A stretch of DNA of 64,000 bases from Acridotheres tristis (Eukaryota > Chordata > Aves > Passeriformes > Sturnidae): the NCBI GenBank assembly GCA_037013685.1, contig CM072886.1, forward strand, positions 92,412,922 to 92,476,921. The letters run 5' to 3'. Shown here one piece after another: positions 1 to 12,720 of the stretch. The notes below the pieces were generated by a model that was not told the origin of the DNA, made no database searches, and saw nothing but the letters and a program-made list of their open reading frames with translations. Each line of letters begins with the position of its first letter. The stretch's first letter is position 1. A program made the translations under genes and the position numbers.

Positions 1-215
1 CACAAGGAAGCACACAGAGATCACAAGGGACAAAAAGTACAAGTTACACTGGGAAAAGTTTCACCTTAACTGAAAAAAAAAATGATAGCATGAACAATCA
101 TTCACTGGAACAACTTCCTCGGGGATCTGGCAGAGCTCTCATCATTGGGAATTTTCAATATGTGATTGGAAAGAGTGCTAGATGATCTCCTCTAGGTTCC
201 CCTCCCCCACAAAAG
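1..215 (+). mobile_element. Ancient CR1-like LINE 3' fragment
   Basis: The stretch around 108-215 reads CACTGGAACAACTTCC, then a CATTGG.AATTTTCAA stretch, then CTAGATGATCTCCTCTAGG and a C-rich end. This follows the order of the 3' untranslated region of old amniote CR1/L3 elements (GGAACAG..TGCC, then TTTTCAA, then GA.TAGATGA.CTC..GAGGT). The upstream TTTCACCTTAA portion may be the preceding part of the same element. It is heavily diverged and has lost internal bases, so it is old. The element may begin before the window. The call rests on remembered family consensus, not on alignment. Confidence 0.45.
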
Positions 216-964
216 TTGGACCAGGTGATTTTTGGAGTCCCCTTCTAACTGGGCTGTCCTATGACTCTACCCACCAGAGATCAGTACACAGCACACCTTG
301 CTGCCTCATACTGCAGAAGATTGTCTTTACAGTACAAGACCTCCATGTTTCTACTACTTTAGTCTCAGCCAGCTTTTTTTTTTTAATGTTATAGCACTGT
401 GGAGGTAATTTTAGAATTGTGTTCATGGTACTGTTCCCTCCAGAACAGTTGTCCAGCATGTTCTTTCTACCTTGGGGTATTGAAACTTCAGTAAACCTGG
501 ACAAACAAACATTCTTAATAATAATGCAGCTACTTTGGCTGCAGAAAAGTAGTCCTGATGGCATCATAACTTGATGGAAGAATTATGAAGTATGTGGCTA
601 AAAAGTAGAAAGTAAGCTTCTACCATTAGTCATATACAGCATTTGCCACAGAACTTCTGTTTTCACTTCCAAAGTTTACAAAATACTCCTGTTGATTCTT
701 GAGAATGCATGGAAAATATTGCAGCATGGTCAAGAAATTGTGTTTTAATTTCCTTTACAGTGTTCTCAATAAATATTTGTGTTGTATTATATAGACTGAT
801 CAAAGTTAAAAGTCATGGTATCACTCAAGACATGGAACATTTCACATCTAAAAATGTCACAATGTACAACCCTCAAAGCAGTGCAACATAGACTGCAGAA
901 TTGTCTGGAAAGGTCCCTTGCTACCAGTTCCATGCAGGTAAAAAGGGATCTAGAGATATATTGC

Positions 965-1062
965 CATCCTAATCCTTACCCTCTTGGCCTACACAGTTCC
1001 CTTACACATTGGAAGCAGCAAGCTGGGACATGCAACTGGAACAACTTACTTTCAGCTGACTG
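965..1062 (+). repeat. Diverged local repeat, copy 1
   Basis: The segment CCTTACCCTCTTGG..CTACACAG, then TTGGAAGCAGCAAGCTGGGA, then CTGGAACAACTTACTTT matches the block at about 2443-2540 by eye over roughly 80-90 bases, with about 70% identity and the same order of words. The two copies are direct and about 1.48 kb apart. They could be two insertions of one old interspersed repeat or an old local duplication. The family is not recognised. Confidence 0.4.
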
Positions 1063-2442
1063 CAACAGAGGAGGGATCAGTTTGCAGCTTACAACTTTTT
1101 GGCTGATGCAACAAGGAACTGTGCTTTCCCTGGAAACAAACTATTGTGAAATGAAGCTGGCGCTTTCAGCAACTACCCACACTGTCTTCCACAGATTCAC
1201 AGACAATGCTAGCATATGCTTGCTAATGGAACTAATAACCTATGCTCTAGACAGTACTTGATTGTTTATGAATGTGAGATCATCATTTATATCTTGTTAT
1301 GATGCTTAAAATTAGCCAAAGGTGCTCACTGTGGGCAGCATGAATCCCATTATGTACTACCTCTGTTTTCTAACCATAGCAGCTAAGCCTTCACAACAGG
1401 AAGACTGCTGCTGACTACAGAAATTTCCAAAACATCTCACATACCTAGCAATTAAAATAAACTTACTTCAGATTTCCCTTCCTTCTGAACTAAACTCTAA
1501 TATTGCCAGGATTTGATAGGAAGAACAAACAATGAGTAATAGCAAAATAACTTCATTATTCTACAGTCTTTCAATTGTTATTTTTTGTTCTGAAAAGATG
1601 CTGAAGTCATCACTTGTCTTTGTGATAGCGGTCTTCAAAAGCATAAATGTCTGCCTAGCCTTCATTTCTTTGTGTAGGTAGCAAAGCAAATGCACATAAT
1701 GTATGTACAGACAACAAGCCATGAGGAAAGCTGCGAATTTTCAGCACATCTTCTAGTTCCAGTACCTAAGGAATCACAGGTAACCCTGATGGCTTCCTTA
1801 AGTTCCTTGGTCAGCCACAAACAGAGAAAAGCACTCAGGCAGCAAGTGATCAGGAGTCTGTACCTATGGAACCTGTTTCACACTCTGACATAGTATAGCT
1901 CCAGATAAGAGCTGAACACCAAAGAGAAATACTGCTTGCAAAGGTGAGATATGCCTCCAAAACATGGAAAGCTGAGCATGCATCTTAGGCAAAACTTCAG
2001 CTCCCAAACACTGCTAAAACTGACTCCTTTACACACACACATCCTCTCATCACAAACTTCCAAATAGTAAATATCTCAAGAAAAAACTGCCTTTCTTTTC
2101 TTAGGGCTTTTCCAAAGAATGATTATGTAACTCTCCAAGACCCTATTAAGGCAAAATGCAGGAAATAATCAATTAAGTAAAGTTTTTCATTCCTATCCAG
2201 TTAACCTAGTAGTGTTGACTTTCAGTTGAAAAGCTCAAACTCATTTGCAAGAAGCAGAAAAGATGATGACAAAGCTAGAAGGCAAGACTCAGCCCACCAC
2301 CCAGAGGTGTACTGGAATTACAGGTAGCCTCTTGTCCAGTGGACCCATATGTACTGCCAGTGCCTCTAACTGGAAACCCTTCTGTGAGACAGCCACATAC
2401 AGAACTCATTCCTCCAGAACAGGAGCAGGTTATTACAAAATG

Positions 2443-2540
2443 ATTACATATCAACCCTTATCCTCTTGCCCCACATGGTTGACTTATGCAGTGGAAGCAA
2501 AAAGCTGGGATGTATTACTGGAACAACTTCCTTTTTTATG
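2443..2540 (+). repeat. Diverged local repeat, copy 2
   Basis: This is the partner of the block at 965-1062. Shared words are TTATCCTCTTGCCC..CA, GTGGAAGCAAAAAGCTGGGA and ACTGGAACAACTTCCTTT. The CTGGAACAACTTCC word also occurs in the CR1-like piece at the window start, so part of the similarity may reflect a shared CR1-type source. An open frame runs through it, but the matching copy is not preserved in the same way, so coding is unlikely. Confidence 0.4.
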
Positions 2541-5500
2541 GATATATGGCACATCGCCTTGTGACTTTTGCCACTTGTTTACCCAAAATTTGCTACAACA
2601 TCAAAGTGGATCTTTTTACTTTGCAGGGGTAGCATTATCCAAAATAGGTGTATCAAATAGCTACTATCACAAATTTCTCTACTCAAAGTAAGAAAAGTGC
2701 TTCAAAAAAAGAATTAACAATTCAGTTAAACAAAAGAGAGTTGTACTGATGGACTTGAAACACTTCTAGTTTTACATTCAGAATGGAAATACCAGGACAC
2801 AGCAGTTTGCTAAATAATACACAGAACATCAACCCCGAGTTCATTTTTCCTGGCTACTTCTTTTTCAGACCTCAACAATCCCTTCCACTGACATACTTAC
2901 AGCCTTGTCTACTTTATGATATTTACATATTATTAGAATTTAATATTCAAAAATTCAGATGGGCTTATGCAAGTACATGAAACAACTGGCACCCAGAAAT
3001 TTCCTCTTTTTACTTCAAAGCATAAAAAATACAAAAATTTTAGAAGCGTGTTATATTGCAACATTATTTGACAAAGCATCTCAAGCATATTTAGGTTGCT
3101 ATTACACAGTAGAAGGTATTTACCTATAGCTCTTGTTCTCAAGTTGAAATCGCTGCACAGTTTTTTCAATCAATCAAGATAATTTGAAAATCATATGATT
3201 TTAATAATACGATGTTACCAGCACTTAACACTGATCCCATTCTTAAAGCACATGAAAAATACCAGAAACTTGCAAAACCAAATATATTTTTAATGACCTT
3301 TACAGGAATTGTTTTATAACAGATATTCCAATTCAGTGACTGTTTGTGCTACCAGTAACTTTATGTATATGAATGATCCTATTTTATTCAATGGGATTAC
3401 TCATATGTAAACTTATTTCAGAGGCAACTCATCATTTAAAATTCATAAGGAAGATGAGGTAATTAAACAACTATAAAGGCTTTTTTATATTTTTTCTTAT
3501 GTAAAATAATATTTTTACCAGTTGTATCAGACAGAACTCTAGTTAAGAAAGTATCATAAACTATAAAATGTATATTTTACAGTACTAATGGCGTCTCTAA
3601 AAAAATATTTAGAGAATATTTATGTGTATTTTTCATATAAAAAATTTCTAAATCCAGTGTTGCACTTAACAGTGACAGAATTCAATCTCACTGATGAATA
3701 ACTTAGCGAATTTATTTTTATTTTATTCTTCATATTTTTATGTGTGTGTATGTGTATATCTCAATAGCGAAACATCTGTTCTTTCTGTGTTCTGACACAA
3801 TTTACACCTAAGTGAAGTAATGATGTAACAGAAATTAGAACTTGACACCATTAACATCACTGATGCATTCACCTTGTCCTCAACCACAATGTCTCCTAGA
3901 CACAATAAAGGTGTAGCCAAAGATTTATCCTGCCAATAAGATATAGTTATAGGTCCCATGAAGATTACTGACACTGAAGTACCAAATATGTACTGGCCTT
4001 GGACTTAGAAGATAACATGCCAGTTTTGAGACACATTCAAGTTGACAATAAATCAGTATCACAGTTCCAATAACAGGAAAATATACCTTAGAGGAATTCT
4101 TTCTGTTAAAACATTCCACTTTTGAGTTAGCTATTAAATGGTAATGATCATAATGGACTAGGCAGTAGGGGGTTTTGTGTCTGAAATGTGCAGACATTTT
4201 ACGACAAGTTTATTTTTTAAAAACTTAGGTGATTTTCAACTGAACAGTATTTTCCCCTTAAATCAATTTTGTTTTTTAAAGGAAGAAAATAACCTAAACA
4301 AAAGATGTTTTAGTAGCAATTTCATTATGAATTATACTCGTTTTCTGTATTCGTCCATGCAAACACTTCCACAGCCTCCATAACTCCTCCCTTCTGTGCA
4401 TAAAAAAGCCTAATAGCGATGGAAAGCTAGAGAGAACAAGGTGCACAAGTTAAGTACTGCTTGCTAAATTGTAAATGTTTTTTTTGTCTCCCTTTCAGAA
4501 CTATCTCAATGCTTACCACCAGCAATTCCATTCCAAGAAGTTTGTTAAAAGGGCCTCAATTTCTCGGGGTGTATGGGTTATAACTGTTTTTTTCAAGCAC
4601 CCTTTTGAACTTCTCTTCAATTTTCTGTTTTTGATGATAGTCATGCTGACAACTTTTTTTGGTCCATCAAATTCTGTAGTACAATTACATGAATTTACTT
4701 TTAATAAATTACCATCTTTGCATATATCAGTCAAACCATGAAGACTAAACACTTGCAAATAAAATGCATTATTAATTTAATTGTCACAGCCTATTTAGCT
4801 AGCTTCTATTAGTATTTGCTATAATATGCAATGTATCAGAGGGCAGAATCAAATTCAAAACATAAAGAATAAACTGATTATGTTGTCCTAGAGAAATTAA
4901 AAAATAGCAAGCTTGCAAAATTATAATCAAGGCATTAATGTTTTACATAGGTAAGAAAACTACCTAACTTAATTTATAATATGTTTGTGCCCAAGTGATG
5001 GTTTAGCATGCAGAAGAAGGATTTCTTTGGTTCCTAAAGCCATTAAAAGGCATCAAACTTTCTCATAATAGGAGAGGAAAGGTGGAAAAAAAAGCAACAG
5101 TGGTTTGGTATTTACTGCAGTAGTTCACGTGACTTAAAACATCCCCATCCCCAGCGAGGGACTGCTGCTAGAAATTTATATTGTTGTTGTAGCTCTGCCA
5201 CTACTGTTTGATGCTGCTCTACATTAAGCTGAAGTGCCACCTGAAAAAGTATTGTGGAAAAGAAATACTCAAAAGATGGATGAAGAAACTGCAAAAGAAG
5301 AGGGCATGAAGCCACCCCAATTCCACCTGCCTATGCTGGAGGCAAAGCCTCCCCAGCCGGCTGCAGGCTTCAGCAGGGCTCCCTTGCTCCTTGGGCAACC
5401 AGCACCTGTAAGCCTGCCACCCTCCTCCTCCTCCTTGTGCCATGCTGGCCAGCCAGACAGAAAGCCTTGAAGGAATATGGGAAAAAAAGGGGAAAACAGC

Positions 5501-6718
5501 CACAGCCGGGGGGCTTTCAGAAAAAAACACCCAAAGAAAAGCCAGCAACAACTGCTTAGTTTATAGCATCCTGCTTGTTTAGGAATTCATTTCAAGATGA
5601 TCATCACGAAAAATATGCCTCTCAGGCTAAGATACTCTATATTTGGAGATCTATTGTATGTATCCTTTATTGTGCACATAGTCACTAGGGTAATGCAAGT
5701 TATCTCTACGTTGTATTTACGATGACTGTACAGTAAGCATCCCCTTGTAAAAGAATATATTGGTATTGAATGCTTCCAGTTATAAAATAGGCCACCAGAG
5801 CAAACACTTTTTGTAATTGTTGTGTTATGACAGGAGATAACCAACATAAACCTTATGATATCTGATTTGATGAAACCATAGTTGTTTCTTCAATGCATCA
5901 CTGTGCATTTTAGATTAAATAGAATATCTCAAAACTCTTGAATAATCACATGTTAGGGAAATGCTGGTTAAGCTTTTCAGAGAGGAAACCTCCTTAAAAA
6001 AAAAAGCACCACCTAAATCAGTGCTTAGTCAAACTAAGACATATATGGGGTTTCAATTTAAAACCCTACTCTTACTTCTGTGATTTAAGTGTGACAAACT
6101 TGTGAGGAATGGGTCTAATCACCCACAATTTCCATTGTCTTTAACAAGAACATGGCTCAGAAAGAGCTTTGCTGTGTTCTCCTACAGCTCCTATCATTTA
6201 TTTTCCTCTTTTTTCCTATCAAAACCAGAAAATACTCTTTATTTATGAAAGCCTATCCCCAAAGAATGAGTTACAAGGCAGTAATACTTGAAACAGTATC
6301 AAGTATCCAGCAATGAACACCTCCATCTACCCAGGCTGAAAGAGAATATGCGATCTTTTGGCTATCCAAAACACATCAATTTTCTAGTTGGCCCAAAGAT
6401 TCAATGAAATAGCAATAGCTAAGCCACAATGTGCCAAATAAATCTGAAGCAAAATCTGTTTATCTGCAAACACAGTGCCATTGAGTTTGTAAAACACAGT
6501 TATATTTTAAACCACATAAAAAATAACCTCCTTGCAAACAAATAAGTAGCTGTGTACAAATTGAAAAAATAAATTAATTTCTTTTTAAAATAGTGAAAAC
6601 ACCAAATCTGCCTTCCTGCCCAAGAACACTTGAGGAAACTTTCTTTTTGATTCCTCGGTGGCTTTGACCTCTTGTCAAGTAATTTTACAAACCTATGAGC
6701 ATCAAGGTCAGGAAGAAA

Positions 6719-6812
6719 AGAAAAAAAAAGGAAAAAACAAACAAACAAACAAAACAAAACAAAAACAACAAAAACAAACAAACAAAAAAACCACCCCAAA
6801 ACAAACAAACCC
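6719..6812 (+). repeat. A-rich (CAAA)n-type simple repeat
   Basis: Runs of AAAC, AAAAC and AAC units with interspersed A tracts cover about 95 bases. On the minus strand this gives a spurious Phe/Leu/Cys-rich open frame, which should not be taken as a membrane protein. It could be a degenerate poly(A) tail, but no retroposon body was recognised next to it. Confidence 0.8.
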
Positions 6813-7105
6813 AAACATTTGATTTTGTACTGAAAGGGACATTTACAACTATGAAAGTTTTAAGAAAATAATGCACCTGTCAAAAAAAATGCCCCAAAAG
6901 GTGCAAATCCTACATCTTTTACATGGAATTTGTTTCTACAGACATATCATAAGCACCACGACATCAGAGCACTTAAACATGTTGGATCTCTCTTGGAGTT
7001 GAGGTAAAGATCCAGACGGCTTCATTGTGGGTAAGATAAATATTCTAGAAAAGATCGCCACATACTGCATAAGATACAATGAAACAGAATTTTTAAGCAG
7101 TTTAC

Positions 7106-7180
7106 CTTTCTTTGGGTGTGCCAACTCCGTGTTTACCCAGTAAATGAGTATTCAAATGCTTCTTCATCACAAATGCCACC
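7106..7180 (-). CDS. ZNF407: Internal exon of a C2H2 zinc-finger protein, probably ZNF407
   Basis: On the minus strand a pyrimidine-rich acceptor (TTTGCTCTTTGTTTGGCAG) precedes, and a donor (AAAG then GTAAAC) follows, a 75-nt exon. It starts at codon position 3 and ends after position 2. Its one open frame gives VAFVMKKHLNTHLLGKHG followed by VGTPKER. The spacing F-x5-L-x2-H-x4-H is the helix half of a C2H2 finger, and GTPKER is the linker to the next finger. The cysteine pair must lie in the upstream exon. C2H2 arrays of this kind bind DNA in the nucleus. I recognise this string from the ZNF407/ZNF335 type. ZNF407 is favoured because ZNF407 introns are very long and ZNF335 is compact; this is from memory and unaligned. 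The length is a multiple of three, so skipping it would keep the frame while removing half a finger. A TAA lies inside the donor (GTAAAC), so intron retention would end the protein. Confidence 0.68.
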
Positions 7181-8039
7181 CTGCCAAACAAAGAGCAAAT
7201 GAGAAACATGATTTTATTATTTTTTCCTGTTTTGAGCATGCAGCTGAATACATTTCATTAAAGGCAGACGATAAAAAATCCCTCTTCTGCTAGGATGTGA
7301 CTTAGACTGGGGAGTCCATTCTGTAACAGGCTTCCCTCATTTTGCAGGCCCTTGGCTTTATCTCTTACAAGTCTCAACTATACATCATTGGTCAAAGAAC
7401 AGAAAAGCTGTTTCTGCTTCTCTTTGCAAATTAGAACATCTCACACATTATACTGACAATATAGTCTATTTTACCTAAAAGAACATTGTCTGATGTTATA
7501 AAGTAATACAGTTTTAGTTACACTTTTGAATTTATTTAAACTTAATGGGCCCATCCTGCAACCTTTCTTCATACAGGTAGTTCCATTGTTTTTAATGAGA
7601 AACATGAAAAAACCAGCAAGATAAGATGCTTTAATCACTGCTTATGCCTGGTCAGACTTCATTGTATTAATTATTTAAAGAGATATACATAGAAACAAAT
7701 TAATAGCCTTAGTTATTTTATAGCCTTGTGAAAAAAAAAGGATGAAAAACGTGAAGCACATGTTCATGAATACACTATGAGCAGGAATATTGTTCAAACT
7801 GGCAAGACATTCTTCAAAGCACCAACAGCAGCAACAAAATACATACTACCTGGCATCATGTTTCTACCAAACCAAATAGGGAGAATTACTTTAATTTTGG
7901 TGACATATGTAATGAAACAGATAGAAGCCTATCAAGTACTATTCTTCTGTTGATAAGACCATAACATCAATTTAATTATGTGACTGCTTCAAACAATTTA
8001 GATATCAGACTGAAGCTTTAAACTAAAATGGTTCTCTTG

Positions 8040-8260
8040 ATAAGCAAAAATTTTACTGCTGCAACTTTCAGTGTGAAAAGGGCTTGCAAACATTTTTGTT
8101 AATTATGTATTACAGCTGTCCTTCATAAAGTTAATTACTAATAGCTGAAAGGCAATAGACTCTATTTGCATATGTACATGAAAGGCATGACATATGCAAA
8201 AATATGATTTTAATTAGCATTCCATGATATGAAGGGCTACAAATCAAACTGGCATGTTAT
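8040..8260. promoter_or_regulatory. Candidate conserved non-coding element
   Basis: This patch packs transcription-factor-like words: TTAATTATGTATTA, GTTAATTACTAAT, CTATTTGCATATG (POU octamer-type) and ATATGCAAAAATATG with TTTTAATTAGCAT. The clustering of homeobox TAATTA and octamer words is typical of deeply conserved enhancers in large introns. No alignment was possible, so this is pattern-based only. Confidence 0.3.
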
Positions 8261-9497
8261 AAGATTTTTAACATTAAACGCTGAATTCATCTGGACGTGT
8301 TTGCAGTAATGGACAATGGAAGGACTGTAAAACACCAGCACTAAGGGGTATAAGAGCCACAAAAGCAAAGAGACAGTACTTTTCCTTTACAATTATGTTA
8401 ATTTAGCTTTTCCGTGTCTGATCTTCTTTGGGCACTTGCACATTATTACAGAGAATCTCTCTTGTGCATCCCTTAAGGTGTAAGAATATAAAACTGTCTT
8501 ATTTAAATGATATAAATTTCCTTATTTTTTACAAAAAAACATTTTAAAAGTATCCTAAATACTTTTCCCTACCCAACTTATTAGTATGGCATCATAACCA
8601 TTACAACTCTGAATAATCTATTACACCATTACCATCATTACTATGCAAGTGTCACCAAAATTACTGTACATGGGGAAAATAATTGTAACAAAATTTAAAA
8701 ATGTGTTCTAATAAAAGCATAAGGCATACAAAATGTACTGCCCTTCTTTTTCAACAGAAATAGCATTTCCACACAGCTGTGGAAGGTACCAACATATTTT
8801 CATTTAGTAATACCTGTATTTCCTGCTATAAACTTCCATTTCCCCCTTCTCTAAAAGAAAAATAAACTCAATGAAATTACTGTGAAAGGGCAATGTGCAA
8901 TCAGAGTTGTAAATGGATATTTTGTTATTTGCATGGAATATAAAGATCCCAACCAGCTACACAATATTTGCAGGGAAACACTTTCTGGTTTCTGAGCCTG
9001 TTTAGTTAAGCTTCCAAACAAAGGCTGACCATTTCATACACCACACAACCGCAGGGGATACAGATAGACACACCTTTCTGCAAAATCAAAGACAAAAGCC
9101 TTGGTAATAACATGAAGCAATTAATCTCGTATTCCTGCCTCCTCTCTGTTGCATCTATGCTCTAGCAACCATTCTGCTGCTCTCACACAGCACAAATAAA
9201 ATGAACTCTGACTTAGTTGGAGTCTCAGCACCTGCTAACATTTTAAGCTTTTAAAGTAAGGCTCGAAGGCTTCAGACTTGAGGCATGCAGAATGACTCAG
9301 TGCAACTCTGGAGTAGTCTGCATAGGTCAGGGTCAGCTCCCCACCTTAGAGAATCAGACCTTAAAAATAGAGTTGCTATTTTCATAAGAAATTGAGAACA
9401 AGATTTAAAAAAATTACCAACAGAGCCAGGCAGTATTAAAACAAGAGGCAAAGTCTAAACAACCTTGTTTGGATGCTGAGTTTGAGGACCACCCATT

Positions 9498-9526
9498 AAA
9501 ACAAACAGACAAACAAACAAACAAAT
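9498..9526 (+). repeat. Short (AAAC)n microsatellite
   Basis: About seven AAAC-type units (AAAACAAACAGACAAACAAA and onward) lie in tandem with one AGAC variant. It is a simple repeat with no evident gene context. Confidence 0.75.
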
Positions 9527-12462
9527 TAACTCACAAAGAGAGACAAGTGGAAACTATTAGGTTTTGTTTACTAAATTCTGCAGGTGATTTTCAGAGAGGT
9601 GGTAGCAGTGTTTACTGGCTTTACAAAAGAAATACAAAAATGTTTTCCATACATGCAGTAACTCTAGGTTTCGAAGTAATTAATGGTTTAGTATTCAAAC
9701 TATAATGGGTTTATCTATGTTATTTACATCTGCTGAGGTAAATCAGTTATCCCCAAGCTACTTCTAGAATAGACACGACTTAGTCTTGGCCTTTTAAATT
9801 AATCTTAAAGGAAGTTTGACTGGCACCTATAAGAACTCAGTGAGTGAATGCTTTTATGATATATTGCACTGATACCAGTTCAGATCAAAAGGAGTATTTG
9901 TATCAGCAATTGGTAAACACCAATTCAGGCTTTACCAAATTTCTCATTTCTTATTTTTAATTCTAGTGAAAGTATAAACATTCAAATGCTAAAAACTAGC
10001 TAGTTTCAGAAGCACATCAAAAGGGAGTAGAAAAAGCCTGTAATTGCAATATTCTACTGTTTCAAATACATGCAAACCAGGCCATACTAGAGGCCTGGAA
10101 CCAGTTTACAAACTCTAATCTGGACAAATTCATCTTCAACCCACAGGAAGACAAGAAGGCACAGCCCAGCTGCTCTCCTGTGGGTCAGGTCTCGACAGCC
10201 AGAAATATCTAGCCTATACATCCAAGTCATGGTCACTGGAAGTTCCCTTCATTTGGTAGGAAGATTACTAGAAGCCTCTTCTTAAAGTGGAACGAGGCAA
10301 ATGGGCAGGATTTCTTTTGCTGGCAGTAGCACTATGTTGGGTTAACTTTTTTTGTGATTTTCAACTATTCTGGCTTCAAAACCAGCAACATCCTCAGTCA
10401 CATACTGTATGTTGAAACTACAGGATAAATTAAAGACAAGTTGAAAAATTACAAAGAGCTTTAGAATAGCATCTTCATTCCCTATAGACAACTTTTTGCA
10501 CACAAACTATAAATAAAAATTACTTTAAATCATAAATACATGAGCACCTTTCCCAAAATAAATCCACAGAATATTCTGGTTTCCTTTTAGAAGAGTTGTG
10601 GTTTGTAGGAACGTGACCATTCATATTCCATAGCAATCTTCAAATAGTATTTGGACTCTCTCTCAGAATGTCTGTAACTGATTTAGGAGCCTCTGTAGAC
10701 TTGTCTTCAGTTATAAAAGCACATTTTAAAGTACAAAAGAAACAAAGGGACTTCTAATTCTGGGAATAAAGAAACATATTGGACAATCTTTACTTCCACT
10801 TTTTATTCTAGTGTAATACAAATTTTTCAGCATGTACAATGTTTATCATCACAGTATCCAAGGAAAAGGAATAATCTGTCATGTATTGTCTGTTTTCTAT
10901 TTTCTCTGTGGGGAGAGAACTGTTCTCTGTGAAGTATCTTGCTTTGGAAATGAAAAAGATTCTAAGTTTTATTATGTTTTGAATCCATAATAGCTCTTTC
11001 CTTTTGAATAAGTACATCACTGGGTTAGTGAAAAGCCTTAAAAAAATCCCTAGAACCAAACACACAACACACACACAAACCAAAACAAGCATTCTGGGCC
11101 ATAAAGCCATGAAACCTGTTATTTCCTGCGTGCTTACCAAGTGTTGAGCCTTGGCCTAGTTCCAAGAAAGGAACTACATCTTACCTCTACCAGAAAGTCA
11201 CTCGAAGCCATGGTGACAGACCAGTCATTTTCTAACTGCACATAACTGTTGAGGAGGACCAGCACGGGAATTTATTTCTGTGGGACTCTACAAACAAGGT
11301 ATCGAGCAGCTGAAGAGCAATTTTAAATCACTTCTCAGTGGATACATTGCTCTCTGCAACTGCTCTTGGAGAATTTATCTAACAGACAACAATGTTCAAT
11401 GACAGCAGAAAAGTCCAGGAGAATAACAATGAATATCTAGCCTTTATTCATATTCTCAATATCCTTTACATCTCCTTTAAACTGTCCAAAACCTCTTTAT
11501 ACACAAATTTAACTCTGGGAATACAGGTAAGCTAGTGCATAACCCAAGTATATAGGATGTTTAAAAAGCTGCTTGAGACCCTTTAAAAAAAACAAAATCA
11601 AACCCATAAACGAATCCAAGAATTTAGTGCTTTGTTTTAGCATAGGTTTCAGGCACATAGAAAGGATAGAATGTTTTACCATTTTGGATTAATCAGCTGG
11701 GAGATCTGACAGCATCAAGGAATAATAAGAAAAAGGATTTCAAACTTGTGTACATCATCACAGAATACAATGAAATAATAAATTGTCTTGTTCACATTAG
11801 GTTTTGTTTGCTGTGATCTGCTTGAATTTCTGTCATCATATCTTCACCTGAGGCAAGAAACCAGAAAATCAAGGCAAGCTTCATAGATGATGTCAAGAAG
11901 GGGGACTGGGACATGTTCAGGAAAGTAAATAATGTGGAATCTATGGTTCTTACTGTGTCTCGAAAAACACTGGAAAGCCTTATTGTTTGCAGTTGAATGT
12001 GTGGTTCACATGGAACCATGCCAACAGGGGCTGCAACCACTAGGAGAAAGAAGAAGTGCATTTTCTCAAGAAATACCAGGATGCTCATGTATTTCAGAAC
12101 GTTCAATAAAACTTGTATATGTAATTACAGATTTTTGCATGCACTTGAGTTGTGTATGTCCTAACCGTGAAATCAGAACTTCACATATTCAAATCAGCAC
12201 TTAGTCAAATAGTATTTAAACAGTGTACATGAACTAGAAAACTTCAAGTTTTAAATTCTTCAAATTATATAAAAAGTTGCTACCCAAATCTCATGTCACC
12301 ACCAGGATTTTGTATCCAGCAGGTTAACTTCAGGAACAAGTGCACAGAGGCAAATGCAGAACTGTCCATAAAGCAATGGTTTTCTATGAATGAGTAAGCT
12401 TTTCTTTCCATGCATCAAAAGTCTAAATTTCTGAGAATTTCTTCAAGTCCATCATTTGTGGA

Positions 12463-12720
12463 TGTCTTCCGATTCTGAAAGATCCAGACTGGGGCTCTGA
12501 TAACTCTCTTGCATGACTGCGCGCAAGGGACTCAATTTAAAAGAAAGTATCTGGCAGGGCAGAGTCTGGTGTGGAAGATATCCAGTAGTCTGAAAGGCTT
12601 CATGCCCTTTGTGACAAGATGTCAGGTTCAAGTAAATATCTGGCAGGGCAAAGTCTAATGTAGAAAACATCCAAATATCTGAAAAACTTCATGTCCTCTA
12701 TGACAGGACGTCAGCTCCTA
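12463..12720. repeat. 89-bp tandem repeat, two clear copies plus a degenerate third
   Basis: TATCTGGCAGGGCA starts at 12548 and again at 12637, so the period is 89 bases. Copy A (12548-12636) and copy B (12637-about 12720) align along their whole length at about 75-80% by eye. Shared landmarks are TATCTGGCAGGGCA, AGTCT, ATCCA, TCTGAAA, CTTCATG and TGACA. A weaker copy may precede them (about 12463-12547), with a similar TCTGA..CTCTCTTGCAT..GACT order before the next TATCTGG. Most A-to-B differences are G-to-A on the plus strand. It may be a young minisatellite or an internal repeat of an unidentified element. A 72-codon minus open frame across it repeats itself but shows no domain. Confidence 0.75.

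Larger units (their letters stand above)
216..7105. other. Non-coding stretch, probably intron 3' of the zinc-finger exon
   Basis: No supportable exon was found. The longer open frames here (for example 815-1261 and 2245-2691 plus, 5219-5551 minus) have no recognisable domain, and two of them lie over a diverged local repeat pair. The DNA is AT-rich with short T and A runs, a TG/TA-rich patch near 3739-3760, and a proline/CCT-rich stretch near 5330-5440. If the 7.1-kb exon is read correctly, the next downstream exon lies before position 1. Confidence 0.5.
7181..12462. other. Non-coding stretch, probable intron 5' of the exon
   Basis: I see no further exon with paired splice sites and a finger motif. 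The stretch holds AT-rich DNA, a possible conserved element near 8040-8260, a short AAAC repeat near 9498-9526 and a CA/AAC-rich patch near 11058-11090. Open frames at 10808-11140 and 11792-12204 show no recognisable domain and overlap each other on opposite strands. Confidence 0.5.

Noticed and set aside
6500..6876. Minus frames rich in Phe, Leu, Val and Cys, resembling membrane proteins
   Set aside because: The hydrophobic stretch is the translation of a T-rich (TTTG)n simple repeat.
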